DNA of 64,000 nucleotides from the NCBI GenBank assembly GCA_965228695.1, contig CBDDIB010000002.1, forward strand, positions 1,488,001 to 1,552,000, read 5' to 3'. The notes under the pieces are model-generated. The model saw only the letters and a list, made by a program, of their open reading frames with translations. It was not told where the DNA came from and did no database searches. Position numbers and translations under genes: made by a program. Source of the DNA: JAJFJD01 sp965228695. GTDB taxonomy: Bacteria; Pseudomonadota; Alphaproteobacteria; UBA8366. Below, piece after piece: positions 34,840-42,907 of the stretch; within the stretch, counting starts at the first letter, position 1, and every line of letters starts with the position of its first letter.

Positions 34840-35022
34840 ATGCGAATCCTCCGCACCTTGTTGATCGCTTCCATTGCTCTGGCCCCGCCGTTGGCGCTTA
34901 GCGCCTGCGGCTGGGTCAAGGGCGACAAGGACGTCGATACGTCCGACGGTGAAGGGGCGATTGGTAAAGGGCCCGGACTATTGACCGGGAAACGCGGCGG
35001 CATCATCATCTTTCAGCGGTAA
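34840..35022 (+). CDS. Small lipoprotein, copy 1
   Basis: This 60-residue product begins MRILRTLLIASIALAPPLAL, with lipobox LSAC (Cys 23) and a short hydrophilic remainder containing KGDKDVDTSDGEGAIGKGPG and GGIIIFQR. It should be a lipid-anchored protein of the cell envelope. It lies 18 bases after the porin stop and before a strong terminator, so it is cotranscribed with the porin. No family name was recognised, and a porin accessory role is a guess from context. Confidence 0.75.
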   Translation: MRILRTLLIASIALAPPLALSACGWVKGDKDVDTSDGEGAIGKGPGLLTGKRGGIIIFQR

Positions 35023-35041
35023 ATCCCGACCGAATCTTGGA

Positions 35042-35083
35042 CCGGCCCCGTCTCTCTTTGGAGAGGCGGGGCCGGTTCTGTTT
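35042..35083 (+). terminator. Rho-independent terminator after lipoprotein 1
   Basis: A long GC-rich hairpin pairs CCGGCCCCG-T-CTCTC with GAGAG-G-CGGGGCCGG around a short loop, followed by TTCTGTTT. It ends the porin 1 / lipoprotein 1 transcript. Confidence 0.8.
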
Positions 35084-35373
35084 AAATAATTGATCAAAAA
35101 CGATAAAATTATCAATCGGCCCGTCCGGTTTATCCAAAAAAATCAATCGTTGCCCGGCTTGTAATCGCTCTCGTCGATGGTTGGATAACTGCATTTGAAT
35201 TCGCCGCGCCGGCGATGGCTTTGCGGGTTCGTCACCCATTTCCGAAATTCATAGAAATTCAGCGTCTTAGGCGGCCTTTCAGTTTGTCGCAATTGTGCAA
35301 CAGGGATTTCCACACATTGGACAATCGGATGTTTTTAATTGGACAAACCGATTGATGACTTACTACTTTCTTC
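35084..35373. other. Spacer between the two porin units
   Basis: About 290 bases lie between terminator 1 and the second leader. A short piece (TTAATTGGA at 35335-35343) matches the region just upstream of leader 1, so some promoter sequence may be shared. No gene is seen. Confidence 0.4.
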
Positions 35374-35489
35374 CAGCGAACTGAGACGTTTCCTGTGGTT
35401 TGCGACGCAGTGTGGCAATTGCGACGGAAGGACAGGGCGGTTCAAGTTGTTTTTGGGGAGTTTGCAAGTTTATCAGTGTGGAGGTTTTC
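35374..35489 (+). promoter_or_regulatory. Conserved leader of porin 2
   Basis: This is the counterpart of 33509-33624, with two base differences in 116 and the same GGAGG before the ATG at 35490. Confidence 0.55.
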
Positions 35490-36689
35490 ATGACCAAGTT
35501 AAACAAAGCGTTGATGGCAACAACCGCCATTGCCTTTGCGTCTGGTCTGGCTCTTCCGGCATCCGCTCAGGATCCGTCGAAAGCGCCGGGCGTCGTTAAA
35601 AGCGGCAACAAAATGAAAATTAAGCTGTACGGGCAGATCACCCGTCAGTTCGGTTTCGTCAACGACGGCGAAGCTTATACGTTCAAGCAAGGCTCGAACG
35701 CCAACACCTCGAACCGTATGGGCATCGATGGTCGCGGCAAGATCACGAAGGACGTCAATGTCCGGACCCGCCTCGAATTCGCCATTAATCCCGGTGATTC
35801 GCATGGTGGTGAGCAGTTCAGCAATGCACCGGGTTCGAACGACTTCGACATCCGCCATCTGGACGTGATCTTCAGCCATAAGAAGGCTGGCGCGGTCTGG
35901 ATCGGCCGTGGCGACTCGGCCACCAACGGCACGTCGGAAGTTAACCTGGCACCGGGTATCGGTACTGGTCGTCTGGGCGGTTCCGTCCATCATGCCATCA
36001 ACGAATTCCGTTTGATGGACAAGAATGACGGCCTCGCGGCTCAGTCGGTTGGCACGGTTAACCGCTTCTTCAACAGCTTTGACGGCGCAGGCCGGGTGAA
36101 CCGTATTCGTTACGACACGCCCTCCTTCTTCGGTTTCAAGGCTTCGGCCAGCATCATCGACAAGCACAACTTCGACGCAGCCCTGCGCTATAGCGGCAAG
36201 ATCGCCGGTACGGCCATCAAGGCCGCGGCGGGCTTCTGCGAAAGTAAGGGTGCTTCGAACTCGAATGACGGCGCGTGCTTCGGCAACGGCGGCACCATCG
36301 AAGGTGTTGCCAATGTCAACGGCTCGATCTCGGTCAAGACCCCGATCGGCCTGGGCGCCACCTTCTCGGGTGCCAAGCGCTGGCAGAATCGTGCCGGTGT
36401 TGCCCATTCGACCGAAGGCGATCCGTACAACATTCAGCCTTCGATCTGGTACACCACGAAGGTTACCGAGCTTGGCGCGACGACTGCCGAATACGCCTTC
36501 CAGTACTGCAAACATTGCGGTCTGAAAGACGACAAGGGCATCGGCCATGCCGTGACCATTGCGCAGAAAGTCGATAGCACCGGTGGTGACTACTACGCGA
36601 CCTTCCGTCTCGTAGACGTCGAAACGGCCACGAACGACAATATCGAGAATTTGTGGTTCATCGGCGCTGGCTTCCGCCAACGCTTCTAG
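35490..36689 (+). CDS. Outer membrane porin, copy 2
   Basis: This 399-residue paralogue of the preceding porin has the same signal peptide and C-terminal FRQRF. The four cysteines are kept (GFCESKG, GACFGNGG, YCKHCG). Differences cluster in the putative loops of the middle region, while a 3' block of about 140 bases (from 36415 to 36555) is almost identical to copy 1. Two porins with different loops but the same leader could be alternative channels under related control. The lipoprotein gene follows after 18 bases. Confidence 0.88.
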   Translation: MTKLNKALMATTAIAFASGLALPASAQDPSKAPGVVKSGNKMKIKLYGQITRQFGFVNDGEAYTFKQGSNANTSNRMGIDGRGKITKDVNVRTRLEFAINPGDSHGGEQFSNAPGSNDFDIRHLDVIFSHKKAGAVWIGRGDSATNGTSEVNLAPGIGTGRLGGSVHHAINEFRLMDKNDGLAAQSVGTVNRFFNSFDGAGRVNRIRYDTPSFFGFKASASIIDKHNFDAALRYSGKIAGTAIKAAAGFCESKGASNSNDGACFGNGGTIEGVANVNGSISVKTPIGLGATFSGAKRWQNRAGVAHSTEGDPYNIQPSIWYTTKVTELGATTAEYAFQYCKHCGLKDDKGIGHAVTIAQKVDSTGGDYYATFRLVDVETATNDNIENLWFIGAGFRQRF

Positions 36690-36707
36690 GGATTGCGTGC
36701 TGACTTG

Positions 36708-36890
36708 ATGCGGATCTTCCGTACCTTGTTGATAGCTTCCATTGCTCTGGCCCCGCCGTTGGCGCTTAGCGCCTGCGGCTGGGTCAAGGGCGACAAGGAC
36801 GTCGATACGTCCGATGCGGAAGGCGCCATTGGCAAGGGGCCAGGTCTTCTGACCGGGAAACGCGGCGGTATCATCATCTTTCAGCGATAG
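36708..36890 (+). CDS. Small lipoprotein, copy 2
   Basis: This 60-residue product is nearly identical to copy 1: MRIFRTLLIASIALAPPLAL, lipobox LSAC, then a hydrophilic stretch with SDAEGAIGKGPG and the same GGIIIFQR end. Keeping both copies next to their porins suggests the pair works together. It is followed by a perfect terminator. Confidence 0.75.
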   Translation: MRIFRTLLIASIALAPPLALSACGWVKGDKDVDTSDAEGAIGKGPGLLTGKRGGIIIFQR

Positions 36891-36905
36891 CAGTATCCGA
36901 TTAGA

Positions 36906-36944
36906 CCGCCGGTTCGGGCTAACCCCGAACCGGCGGTTTTTTTT
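36906..36944 (+). terminator. Rho-independent terminator after lipoprotein 2
   Basis: A perfect 13-bp stem (CCGCCGGTTCGGG with CCCGAACCGGCGG), loop CTAAC, is followed by eight T residues. It is a strong terminator for the second porin unit. Confidence 0.92.
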
Positions 36945-37100
36945 ATGCCTGAATTTTCGAGTCCGGCTGGCGTATGAACGGTCTCGCCGCCGGCCGCGCT
37001 ACGGGCCGGTCCCATCGGAGGCCTCATACATCCATAGGCGTATGCCGGGTCTGTCGTGGTTCGCCTAATGCGGTGCGCGGCGCCGTTAAGCGGCGCGGCG

Positions 37101-39185
37101 TCAATTGCCTTCCCGCCGCCAGGCAAGCGCTGCGGTGGCCAATACCAGGAACAGGATTAGCAGACCCGGCAGCGCGGGGGTTCGGCGCACGTCGGTGACG
37201 AGATAGTCCTCGTTCGCAACCAGGCCGATCCAATCCCGGCCGGCGGTGCGGCGATCCGGAGCCACACGGCGAAGGGCCGGGAGCCCGTCCCGCAGCCAAT
37301 TGACCGATCCGTTCGTTGCCGCAACGATCGGGCGCAGGACCGACTCGGTCGCCCGAACGTCGGCCAACTCCAGCGGGTTCAGCGTACCGGCGGCGGCCAT
37401 CGCGATGAGATCGCCATTTCCGACGGAATACAGTCCGGTCTGCGTTACCGGGACAATCGCGCCATAGCGGCCGGCGCCGCGTTTGGTCAGGGTGATCGTG
37501 TTTACCGTTCCATCCGGATTGGTGATCTTCGCCTCCGGCGCTATCGGATCGACGCTGCGGCGCTCGATATCGAGTTTCCCGTCGCGGATGCTGGCGCGCA
37601 GGGCGTTTTCTTCGAGTTCCGGTTCCTTCATCAACCAATGGGCGAGGCGGCGCAGTAGCTCGGCCTGTGGACCGCCGCCCTCGAACCCGCGCGCCCACAG
37701 CCAGATATGATCGCTCGTCACCTGCGCCACCCGGCCTTCGCCGACCCGGTCCAGGATCAGCAGCGGCGATGCGTTGGCGCCCCGCATCAGGGTGTGCCCG
37801 CGATTGGCCACCACCTCGATTTGGCGGAACCAACGGCCCCACTGCGGTTTTCCTTCGGCATGCTGCTCGGGGCCGGCAGGCAGGGCGGCGGTCACGGGAT
37901 GGCTCAAGCCGGTTTCGGTCACCTGCGGGCGATATCCACGGGTCACGACGCCGCCGGTCGGCTCTCCGGGCAACGCTTTCCGAAGCGCGCTGCGATAGAT
38001 GCTGAACGGGCTCGCAAAGGTCGGGCCGGCGGCCGACAACAGGGCGCCGCCGCCTTCGATATAATCAACGATATTCTGCAGGTAAACGGGCGGAAGGACG
38101 CCGCGCCGCCGGTAGCGGTCGAAGATGACGAGGTCGAATTCCTGCAGCTTCACTTCGAACAACTCGCGCGTCGGAAAAGAAATCAGCGACAGCTCGTTGA
38201 TCGGCGTGCCGTCCTGTTTTTCCGGCGGCCGCAGAATCGTGAAATGGACCAGGTCGACCGATGGGTCGGATTTTAGCAGGTTACGCCAGGTTCGCTCGCC
38301 GGCATGCGGTTCGCCGGACACCAACAGCACCCGCAGCCGGTCGCGCACGCCGTTGACCGACAGCACGGCCCGGTTGTTGGCCAGCGTCAACTCTCCGGCG
38401 ACACCCGCGACCGCGAGTTCGAAAACCGTCGGGCCGCCGTGCTCCAAGGTGAAGGTCAGCGTGTGGTCCGTCCCGACGGGCACCGTCCGCGTCTCCTCTT
38501 CACCGCCGTCCCGGCGAATCGTGAGAGCCGTTTCGGTTGTCGTTTCGGCCCGGCCATGGTCCTCGACCCGTACCGTCATGGTGATTTCCTTGCCGACGAT
38601 GCCATAGGACGGCGCACGGCTGACGATCAATCGGCGGTCAGTCTCGTTCCGGTCGCCCGCGATCAGTACATGCATCGGTGCCGGCAATCCCGTGATGTCG
38701 GAGGCGTCCGGAACATCGTGCACCTGTCCGTCGGTCAGGAGGATCGACCCCGCCAGCCGCCGCGCCGGAACGTCGCGAATCGCGCGGCGCAGGGGTCCGA
38801 TCAACCGGCTGCCATTCGCGCCATCCGATACATTCTCATGTTTCACGCGGACGACACGAAGATCCAGCGTGGCCGACATTTTCTCCAGCGTGGCGATAAT
38901 TTCCGTCGCGTTCTTCTGGATTGATTCGTTCCGTTGGGCGACGGCGACGCTGGGCGTTTCGTCGACCATGACGACGGCGACGTCCTTCAAAGGCTCCCGG
39001 TCTTCTTCCACCAGCGCCGGGTTCATCAAGGCGAGCAGCAGGACGGAGATTCCGATGGCGCGCAGGCCCGATCCGCGGGCGCGGGCCGCGAACCCGAGCC
39101 ACATCACCAGTACTCCGAGCACGATCGCCGTAATCAAAACCGGCATCGGCAGGAGCGGCGCGAAATCAAGGGTGGTCCAGCTCAT
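37101..39185 (-). CDS. Membrane protein of the MoxR/BatA operon with VWA/GATase-like region
   Basis: This 694-residue protein has two N-terminal membrane helices (ITAIVLGVLVMWLGF, AIGISVLLLALMNPAL) and one at the extreme C-terminus (GLLILFLVLATAALAW). Between them are a region beginning VAVVMVDETPSVAVAQ, resembling a von Willebrand A strand with an altered metal site, and a glutamine-amidotransferase-like part (VLLVSGEPHAGERTWRNLL, VDYIEGGGALLSAAGPTF). It is the last of four genes (moxR, DUF58, BatA-like, this one) with 3-base spacing from the previous stop. The molecular role is unknown. Confidence 0.75.
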   Translation of the reverse strand: MSWTTLDFAPLLPMPVLITAIVLGVLVMWLGFAARARGSGLRAIGISVLLLALMNPALVEEDREPLKDVAVVMVDETPSVAVAQRNESIQKNATEIIATLEKMSATLDLRVVRVKHENVSDGANGSRLIGPLRRAIRDVPARRLAGSILLTDGQVHDVPDASDITGLPAPMHVLIAGDRNETDRRLIVSRAPSYGIVGKEITMTVRVEDHGRAETTTETALTIRRDGGEEETRTVPVGTDHTLTFTLEHGGPTVFELAVAGVAGELTLANNRAVLSVNGVRDRLRVLLVSGEPHAGERTWRNLLKSDPSVDLVHFTILRPPEKQDGTPINELSLISFPTRELFEVKLQEFDLVIFDRYRRRGVLPPVYLQNIVDYIEGGGALLSAAGPTFASPFSIYRSALRKALPGEPTGGVVTRGYRPQVTETGLSHPVTAALPAGPEQHAEGKPQWGRWFRQIEVVANRGHTLMRGANASPLLILDRVGEGRVAQVTSDHIWLWARGFEGGGPQAELLRRLAHWLMKEPELEENALRASIRDGKLDIERRSVDPIAPEAKITNPDGTVNTITLTKRGAGRYGAIVPVTQTGLYSVGNGDLIAMAAAGTLNPLELADVRATESVLRPIVAATNGSVNWLRDGLPALRRVAPDRRTAGRDWIGLVANEDYLVTDVRRTPALPGLLILFLVLATAALAWRREGN

Positions 39186-39188
39186 CGA

Positions 39189-41951
39189 TTATTGCCCCAG
39201 CCGTTCGAGGATCGCCGGCACATGCACCTGATCCGACTTGTAGTTTCCGGTCAGCGTGTACATCACGAGGTTCACGCCGAAACGATAGGCCATCTCGCGT
39301 TGCCGTTCGCCGCCCGGGACGACGGGGAACATCGGCCGGCCGGCCTCGTCGATCGCCCAGGCCGCGGCCCAATCGTGACCGCCGGTGATGACGCGCGAAA
39401 CACCGTCATTCGTCCGCGAATCGCCCCGCTCCACCCAAACCTGCCCGCCGGTCCACCGACCGGGGAAGGCCTGCATCAGGTAAAAGGCTTTCGTCAGCAC
39501 GTGACCGGGGGGGATCGGTTCGATCGGCGGCAGGTTCAGCCCGCGGGTAAGGCGGCGCAACGACTGCAGCAACGGGCTTGTCGCGCCGGACGACAGATTG
39601 CGGTCGCGGGTATCGATAAGGATGGTGCCGCCGGTTTCCATGAACCGGTTGAGCTTGCCGATGGTTTCCTCGGGCAATGCGCGTTGGTCCGTGGTGATCG
39701 GCCAATACACCAACGAGAAGAACGCCAGTTCGTCCGTGTCCAGATTTACGCCGATCGGCGCGCCGGTTTCCACGGCCGTCCGCTGGTTCAATACATTGCT
39801 CAATCCCGTCAATCCCGCGCGGCTCACGGAATCCACGTCATTCGCGCCGGTGATGACATAGGCCAATCGGGTCGCCTGACTGGCCTCGAGGGCGAACCGA
39901 TCGGCGATGGATGATTGCTGCGCCGATAGATCGCTCGGTGAGGCGATCAACAACAGGATCGCCGCCGCGCCCAGCGTTGCGTTGCGCATGGATGCCGGCC
40001 GCAGTTTTCGGGCAAGCAGCGCATCCAACAACAGCCCGCGCAGGGCCAGCGTGGCGATGACGTCCGCCAGGAAGAGCAGCAGCGCCAACAACAGCAGCCA
40101 TGGCTTCACATCGGTTTCGTCGGACTCCGCATACGGTTCTACGCTGACCCCAGCCGGCAGGGAACCCATCGCGGAGAGCTCGCTCACGCGGGGCCCGAGA
40201 TTCAAGGCGCGGCGGGTATCCCCGATGCCATAGTAGCCGGGCGGATGCTGCGGGCCGATTTCGGCGTCGGCGAACGCCGAGGCGGTAATCGCGGTGGCCG
40301 ACGGTCCCGGTTTTGCGGCACGCCCGAACCCATTCAGCGTTTCGATCGGCGGCAAGGGGCGGTCGCCGGTCGTATCCGCCGTAACGCCACGGCTGACGGC
40401 AATAACCCGGCGCAGCATATCCACGAACAAGCCGGAAAGCGGCAGATTCGTCCAATTCGTATTGGCGGTGGTGTGGATCAGGACGATCCGTCCCTTGCCG
40501 CGCCGTTCCGTGGTCACCAGCGGGGTTCCGTCGGTCAGGCGGGCCCAAGTCTTATCCGTCAGATCGAGCGACGGTTCGGCTAAAACTTGCCGGGAGATTG
40601 TCACGTCCTCGGGAATCTTGAGCCCGGAAAAGGGGCTTTCGCCGGAAAATTTGGCGAGCCGCGCCGGCTTGCTCCACAACAACGCGCCGCCGAGTGCGCG
40701 GCCGCCGCGCCGGAGGCGCACGGGCGTCAGATCGTCCGTATCGTCGCGCGCGATGCGCGGTCTGGCAAACCGGAGCAACAGGCCGCCTTGCTCAATCCAA
40801 TCGGTCAGCGTACCGCGGTCTGCCGGGTTGATCGGAACTTCGTCGGGCACGATGATCACGGCGCGCCCGGCCCGCACGAGCGTCGGGATGTCCCCATAGC
40901 GAACGTCGCTGAACGGCCGAAGGGCGCGATCCAGATAGAAACTCTCGGACAGCAGCGAGGGATCGCTATCCAACGGCTTTTCGGAGATCAGGCCGACCGG
41001 CCGGCGTCGCCATCGTTCGTCCAGCAGCACCACGGTGCCGGCGCTTGCCTCGCCTTCCAGGTCGAGCCGCGCCACCTCGTTACGCACTTCGTTCGGGAAG
41101 TCGAACGTGGCGGTTGCTGTCAGCGCATCCGACTCGAATACCGCGCCGCTGGTGCCGAGGACGCGGCCGTCTTCGGCGAGTGCGCGGATCTTCGCGGTCG
41201 CCACCGTGCCTGCCGTGGCGCGCCGCACGATCGCGGACAGGCCGGCCCCGGATTCGTCGGCGGGTAGAACGAGACGGGGCAGATCGATATCGTTATCGCG
41301 CAGAACGCGGACCGAGCCGTAGTCGCTCAGCGTCTCGATGAAGGGGGCCGCATCGGCATGCTCGAGACTGTCGCTCAGCCAGAGGACGGTCGCGTTGCCC
41401 GTGCTCTTCAGTTTTTCGAGGGCCGCCGCGGCCGCGCGGCGGTCGCTGGGCCAAGGTTTGGGGCGGAGGGCGTCGACCCGGCCGCGTGCGTCGTTCGGCT
41501 TGAGGACGCCGGACACCAGCGCCGCGCGGGCGTCCCCGGTCGGTGCCGTGGTCAGAATGATGACGCCGCGGTCTTCCCGTTTGGCCTGGGTGATTACCTG
41601 CCGCATCGTCGCCTGCCGATCGCTCCAGTTCGCCGCCGCGGCCCAGCCGTCGTCGACAGCGATCAGCACGGGACCGCGGCCGGTCAGTTGGGCGTTCGGG
41701 TTCAGCAAGGGATGCGCAAGACCCAGGATCAAGAGCGTCACCGCGGCGAGCCGCAGCAGGATCAGCCACCAGGGTGAACTCGCCGGCGTTTTTTCCGGGC
41801 TTTCCAGGCCGAACAGCAGCCGGATCGCGGGAAAACGGACATTGCGCGGTGCCGGGGGCGTGACCCGCAGCAGCCACCAAAGCAGCGGCAGCAGGATCAG
41901 GGCCGACAGGATCCACGGCGATGCGAAGGCGAGGGGGCCGAGTTCTAGCAA
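39189..41951 (-). CDS. BatA-like N-terminal / DUF4159 C-terminal membrane protein
   Basis: This 920-residue protein starts FASPWILSALILLPLLWWLLR and SSPWWLILLRLAAVTLLILGLAHPL, the double-helix TIGR02226/BatA start. A VWA-like region (GPVLIAVDDGWAAAANWSDR) and a GATase-like region follow. Near residues 640-700 are more hydrophobic segments, and then AILLLIASPSDLSAQ, which looks like a signal-peptide core and cleavage site. The last 220 residues match DUF4159 (LAYVITGANDVDSVSRAGL, FMETGGTILIDTRD). The order suggests a membrane component fused to a once-secreted domain. It starts 3 bases after DUF58. Confidence 0.8.
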   Translation of the reverse strand: MLELGPLAFASPWILSALILLPLLWWLLRVTPPAPRNVRFPAIRLLFGLESPEKTPASSPWWLILLRLAAVTLLILGLAHPLLNPNAQLTGRGPVLIAVDDGWAAAANWSDRQATMRQVITQAKREDRGVIILTTAPTGDARAALVSGVLKPNDARGRVDALRPKPWPSDRRAAAAALEKLKSTGNATVLWLSDSLEHADAAPFIETLSDYGSVRVLRDNDIDLPRLVLPADESGAGLSAIVRRATAGTVATAKIRALAEDGRVLGTSGAVFESDALTATATFDFPNEVRNEVARLDLEGEASAGTVVLLDERWRRRPVGLISEKPLDSDPSLLSESFYLDRALRPFSDVRYGDIPTLVRAGRAVIIVPDEVPINPADRGTLTDWIEQGGLLLRFARPRIARDDTDDLTPVRLRRGGRALGGALLWSKPARLAKFSGESPFSGLKIPEDVTISRQVLAEPSLDLTDKTWARLTDGTPLVTTERRGKGRIVLIHTTANTNWTNLPLSGLFVDMLRRVIAVSRGVTADTTGDRPLPPIETLNGFGRAAKPGPSATAITASAFADAEIGPQHPPGYYGIGDTRRALNLGPRVSELSAMGSLPAGVSVEPYAESDETDVKPWLLLLALLLFLADVIATLALRGLLLDALLARKLRPASMRNATLGAAAILLLIASPSDLSAQQSSIADRFALEASQATRLAYVITGANDVDSVSRAGLTGLSNVLNQRTAVETGAPIGVNLDTDELAFFSLVYWPITTDQRALPEETIGKLNRFMETGGTILIDTRDRNLSSGATSPLLQSLRRLTRGLNLPPIEPIPPGHVLTKAFYLMQAFPGRWTGGQVWVERGDSRTNDGVSRVITGGHDWAAAWAIDEAGRPMFPVVPGGERQREMAYRFGVNLVMYTLTGNYKSDQVHVPAILERLGQ

Positions 41952-41954
41952 TTC

Positions 41955-42887
41955 CTATGCCCCCGCTTCCGGCGCCATCGCCGTATACAGATGCAAGAGC
42001 GCGGATTCGGGCGACGCATCGGTTCGGTGGGTCGTGAAATGCCAGCCGATGCGGCCGGCGATGCTCTCCAGGCCCGCCTGATGGTCTTCGAGCCGGCCAT
42101 GATAGGCGGTCCGGACGGCTTCGACCCGGCTCAGCAAAGTATCGTCCTCGCCTTCGAATCCGCTGAACTTGATCCGGCCCTTGAAAGGAAGCCGCACCTC
42201 CGCAGGGTCCAGGACTTGCATCATCACGCCGCGCACGCCCCGGTCGGCCAGCCGCATCGCCACGGACTGGATTTCCGGCAGCGGGACCAGGAAGTCGCTT
42301 AACAACACGACATGCCCGTACCGCGGCAACGGGTCGCCCGGGGGCAAATTATGTGGGGTCTTTTCATCCGTTTGGGCGGAGTCTGCCGCCGTGGCGCTTT
42401 CCCGAATGATCGGGTCGAGCACGGTCGCGGTGAGCCGATTGAATGCGGCGCGCCCGGTCGAGGGAGGGTGCTCGGTGCCCAAGAGCGCGAATCGCTCACC
42501 CCCGCGCATCAGCAGGGCGGCAAGCGCCAGCAGCAGCAGATCGGCGCGTTCCCGCTTGGTGCCCAGATCCTGGGACGAGGTGTAATCCATCGACGGCGAC
42601 GTATCACGCCAGAGCCACACGCTTTGCGCGGCTTCCCATTCGGTTTCCCGCACGAAGATGTAGCGCGACTTGGCGGATTGCCGCCAGTCGATCGAGCTGG
42701 TCTCGTCGCCCGGTTCGTAGCGGCGGAATTGCCAGAAGGTCTCGCCCTGTCCGACGCGGCGGCGGCCATGCACGCCTTGCGCCACGGTCGTCGCCACGCG
42801 TTCCGCGGCGACCAGCAATGCCGGAAACCGCGATGCGAGCTGCTCGGCCCGCTGTTGCCGTTTTAAAGTCGGGTTACCGCCGTCCAT
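41955..42887 (-). CDS. DUF58 domain-containing protein
   Basis: This 310-residue protein has the DUF58 signature GQGETFWQFRRYEPGDETSSIDWRQSAKSRYIFVRETEWE, followed by a VWA-like strand VWLWRDTSPSMDYTSS with DTSPS in the MIDAS position. In MoxR systems such proteins are thought to be partners of the AAA+ ATPase. The ATG at 42887 lies 20 bases after the moxR stop; a TTG at 42926 would overlap moxR. Confidence 0.88.
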   Translation of the reverse strand: MDGGNPTLKRQQRAEQLASRFPALLVAAERVATTVAQGVHGRRRVGQGETFWQFRRYEPGDETSSIDWRQSAKSRYIFVRETEWEAAQSVWLWRDTSPSMDYTSSQDLGTKRERADLLLLALAALLMRGGERFALLGTEHPPSTGRAAFNRLTATVLDPIIRESATAADSAQTDEKTPHNLPPGDPLPRYGHVVLLSDFLVPLPEIQSVAMRLADRGVRGVMMQVLDPAEVRLPFKGRIKFSGFEGEDDTLLSRVEAVRTAYHGRLEDHQAGLESIAGRIGWHFTTHRTDASPESALLHLYTAMAPEAGA

Positions 42888-42907
42888 ATCGCTGTTGCCG
42901 CCCCCCG

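Larger units (their letters stand above)
33509..36890 (+). repeat. Tandem duplication: leader + porin + lipoprotein, two units
   Basis: Unit 1 runs from 33509 to 35022 and unit 2 from 35374 to 36890. Each has a 116-base leader, a porin gene and a 60-codon lipoprotein gene. The leaders differ at 2 of 116 bases and the lipoprotein genes are nearly identical over their first 90 bases. The porin coding regions diverge more in the middle. Units are separated by a terminator and about 290 bases of unrelated sequence. Confidence 0.85.

Noticed and set aside
35006..35239. A 77-codon minus-strand frame across the first terminator
   Set aside because: It includes the terminator hairpin and has no family pattern.
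36948..37100. Short plus-strand frame after the second terminator
   Set aside because: It covers only the end of the neighbouring minus-strand gene region and has no start site or motif.
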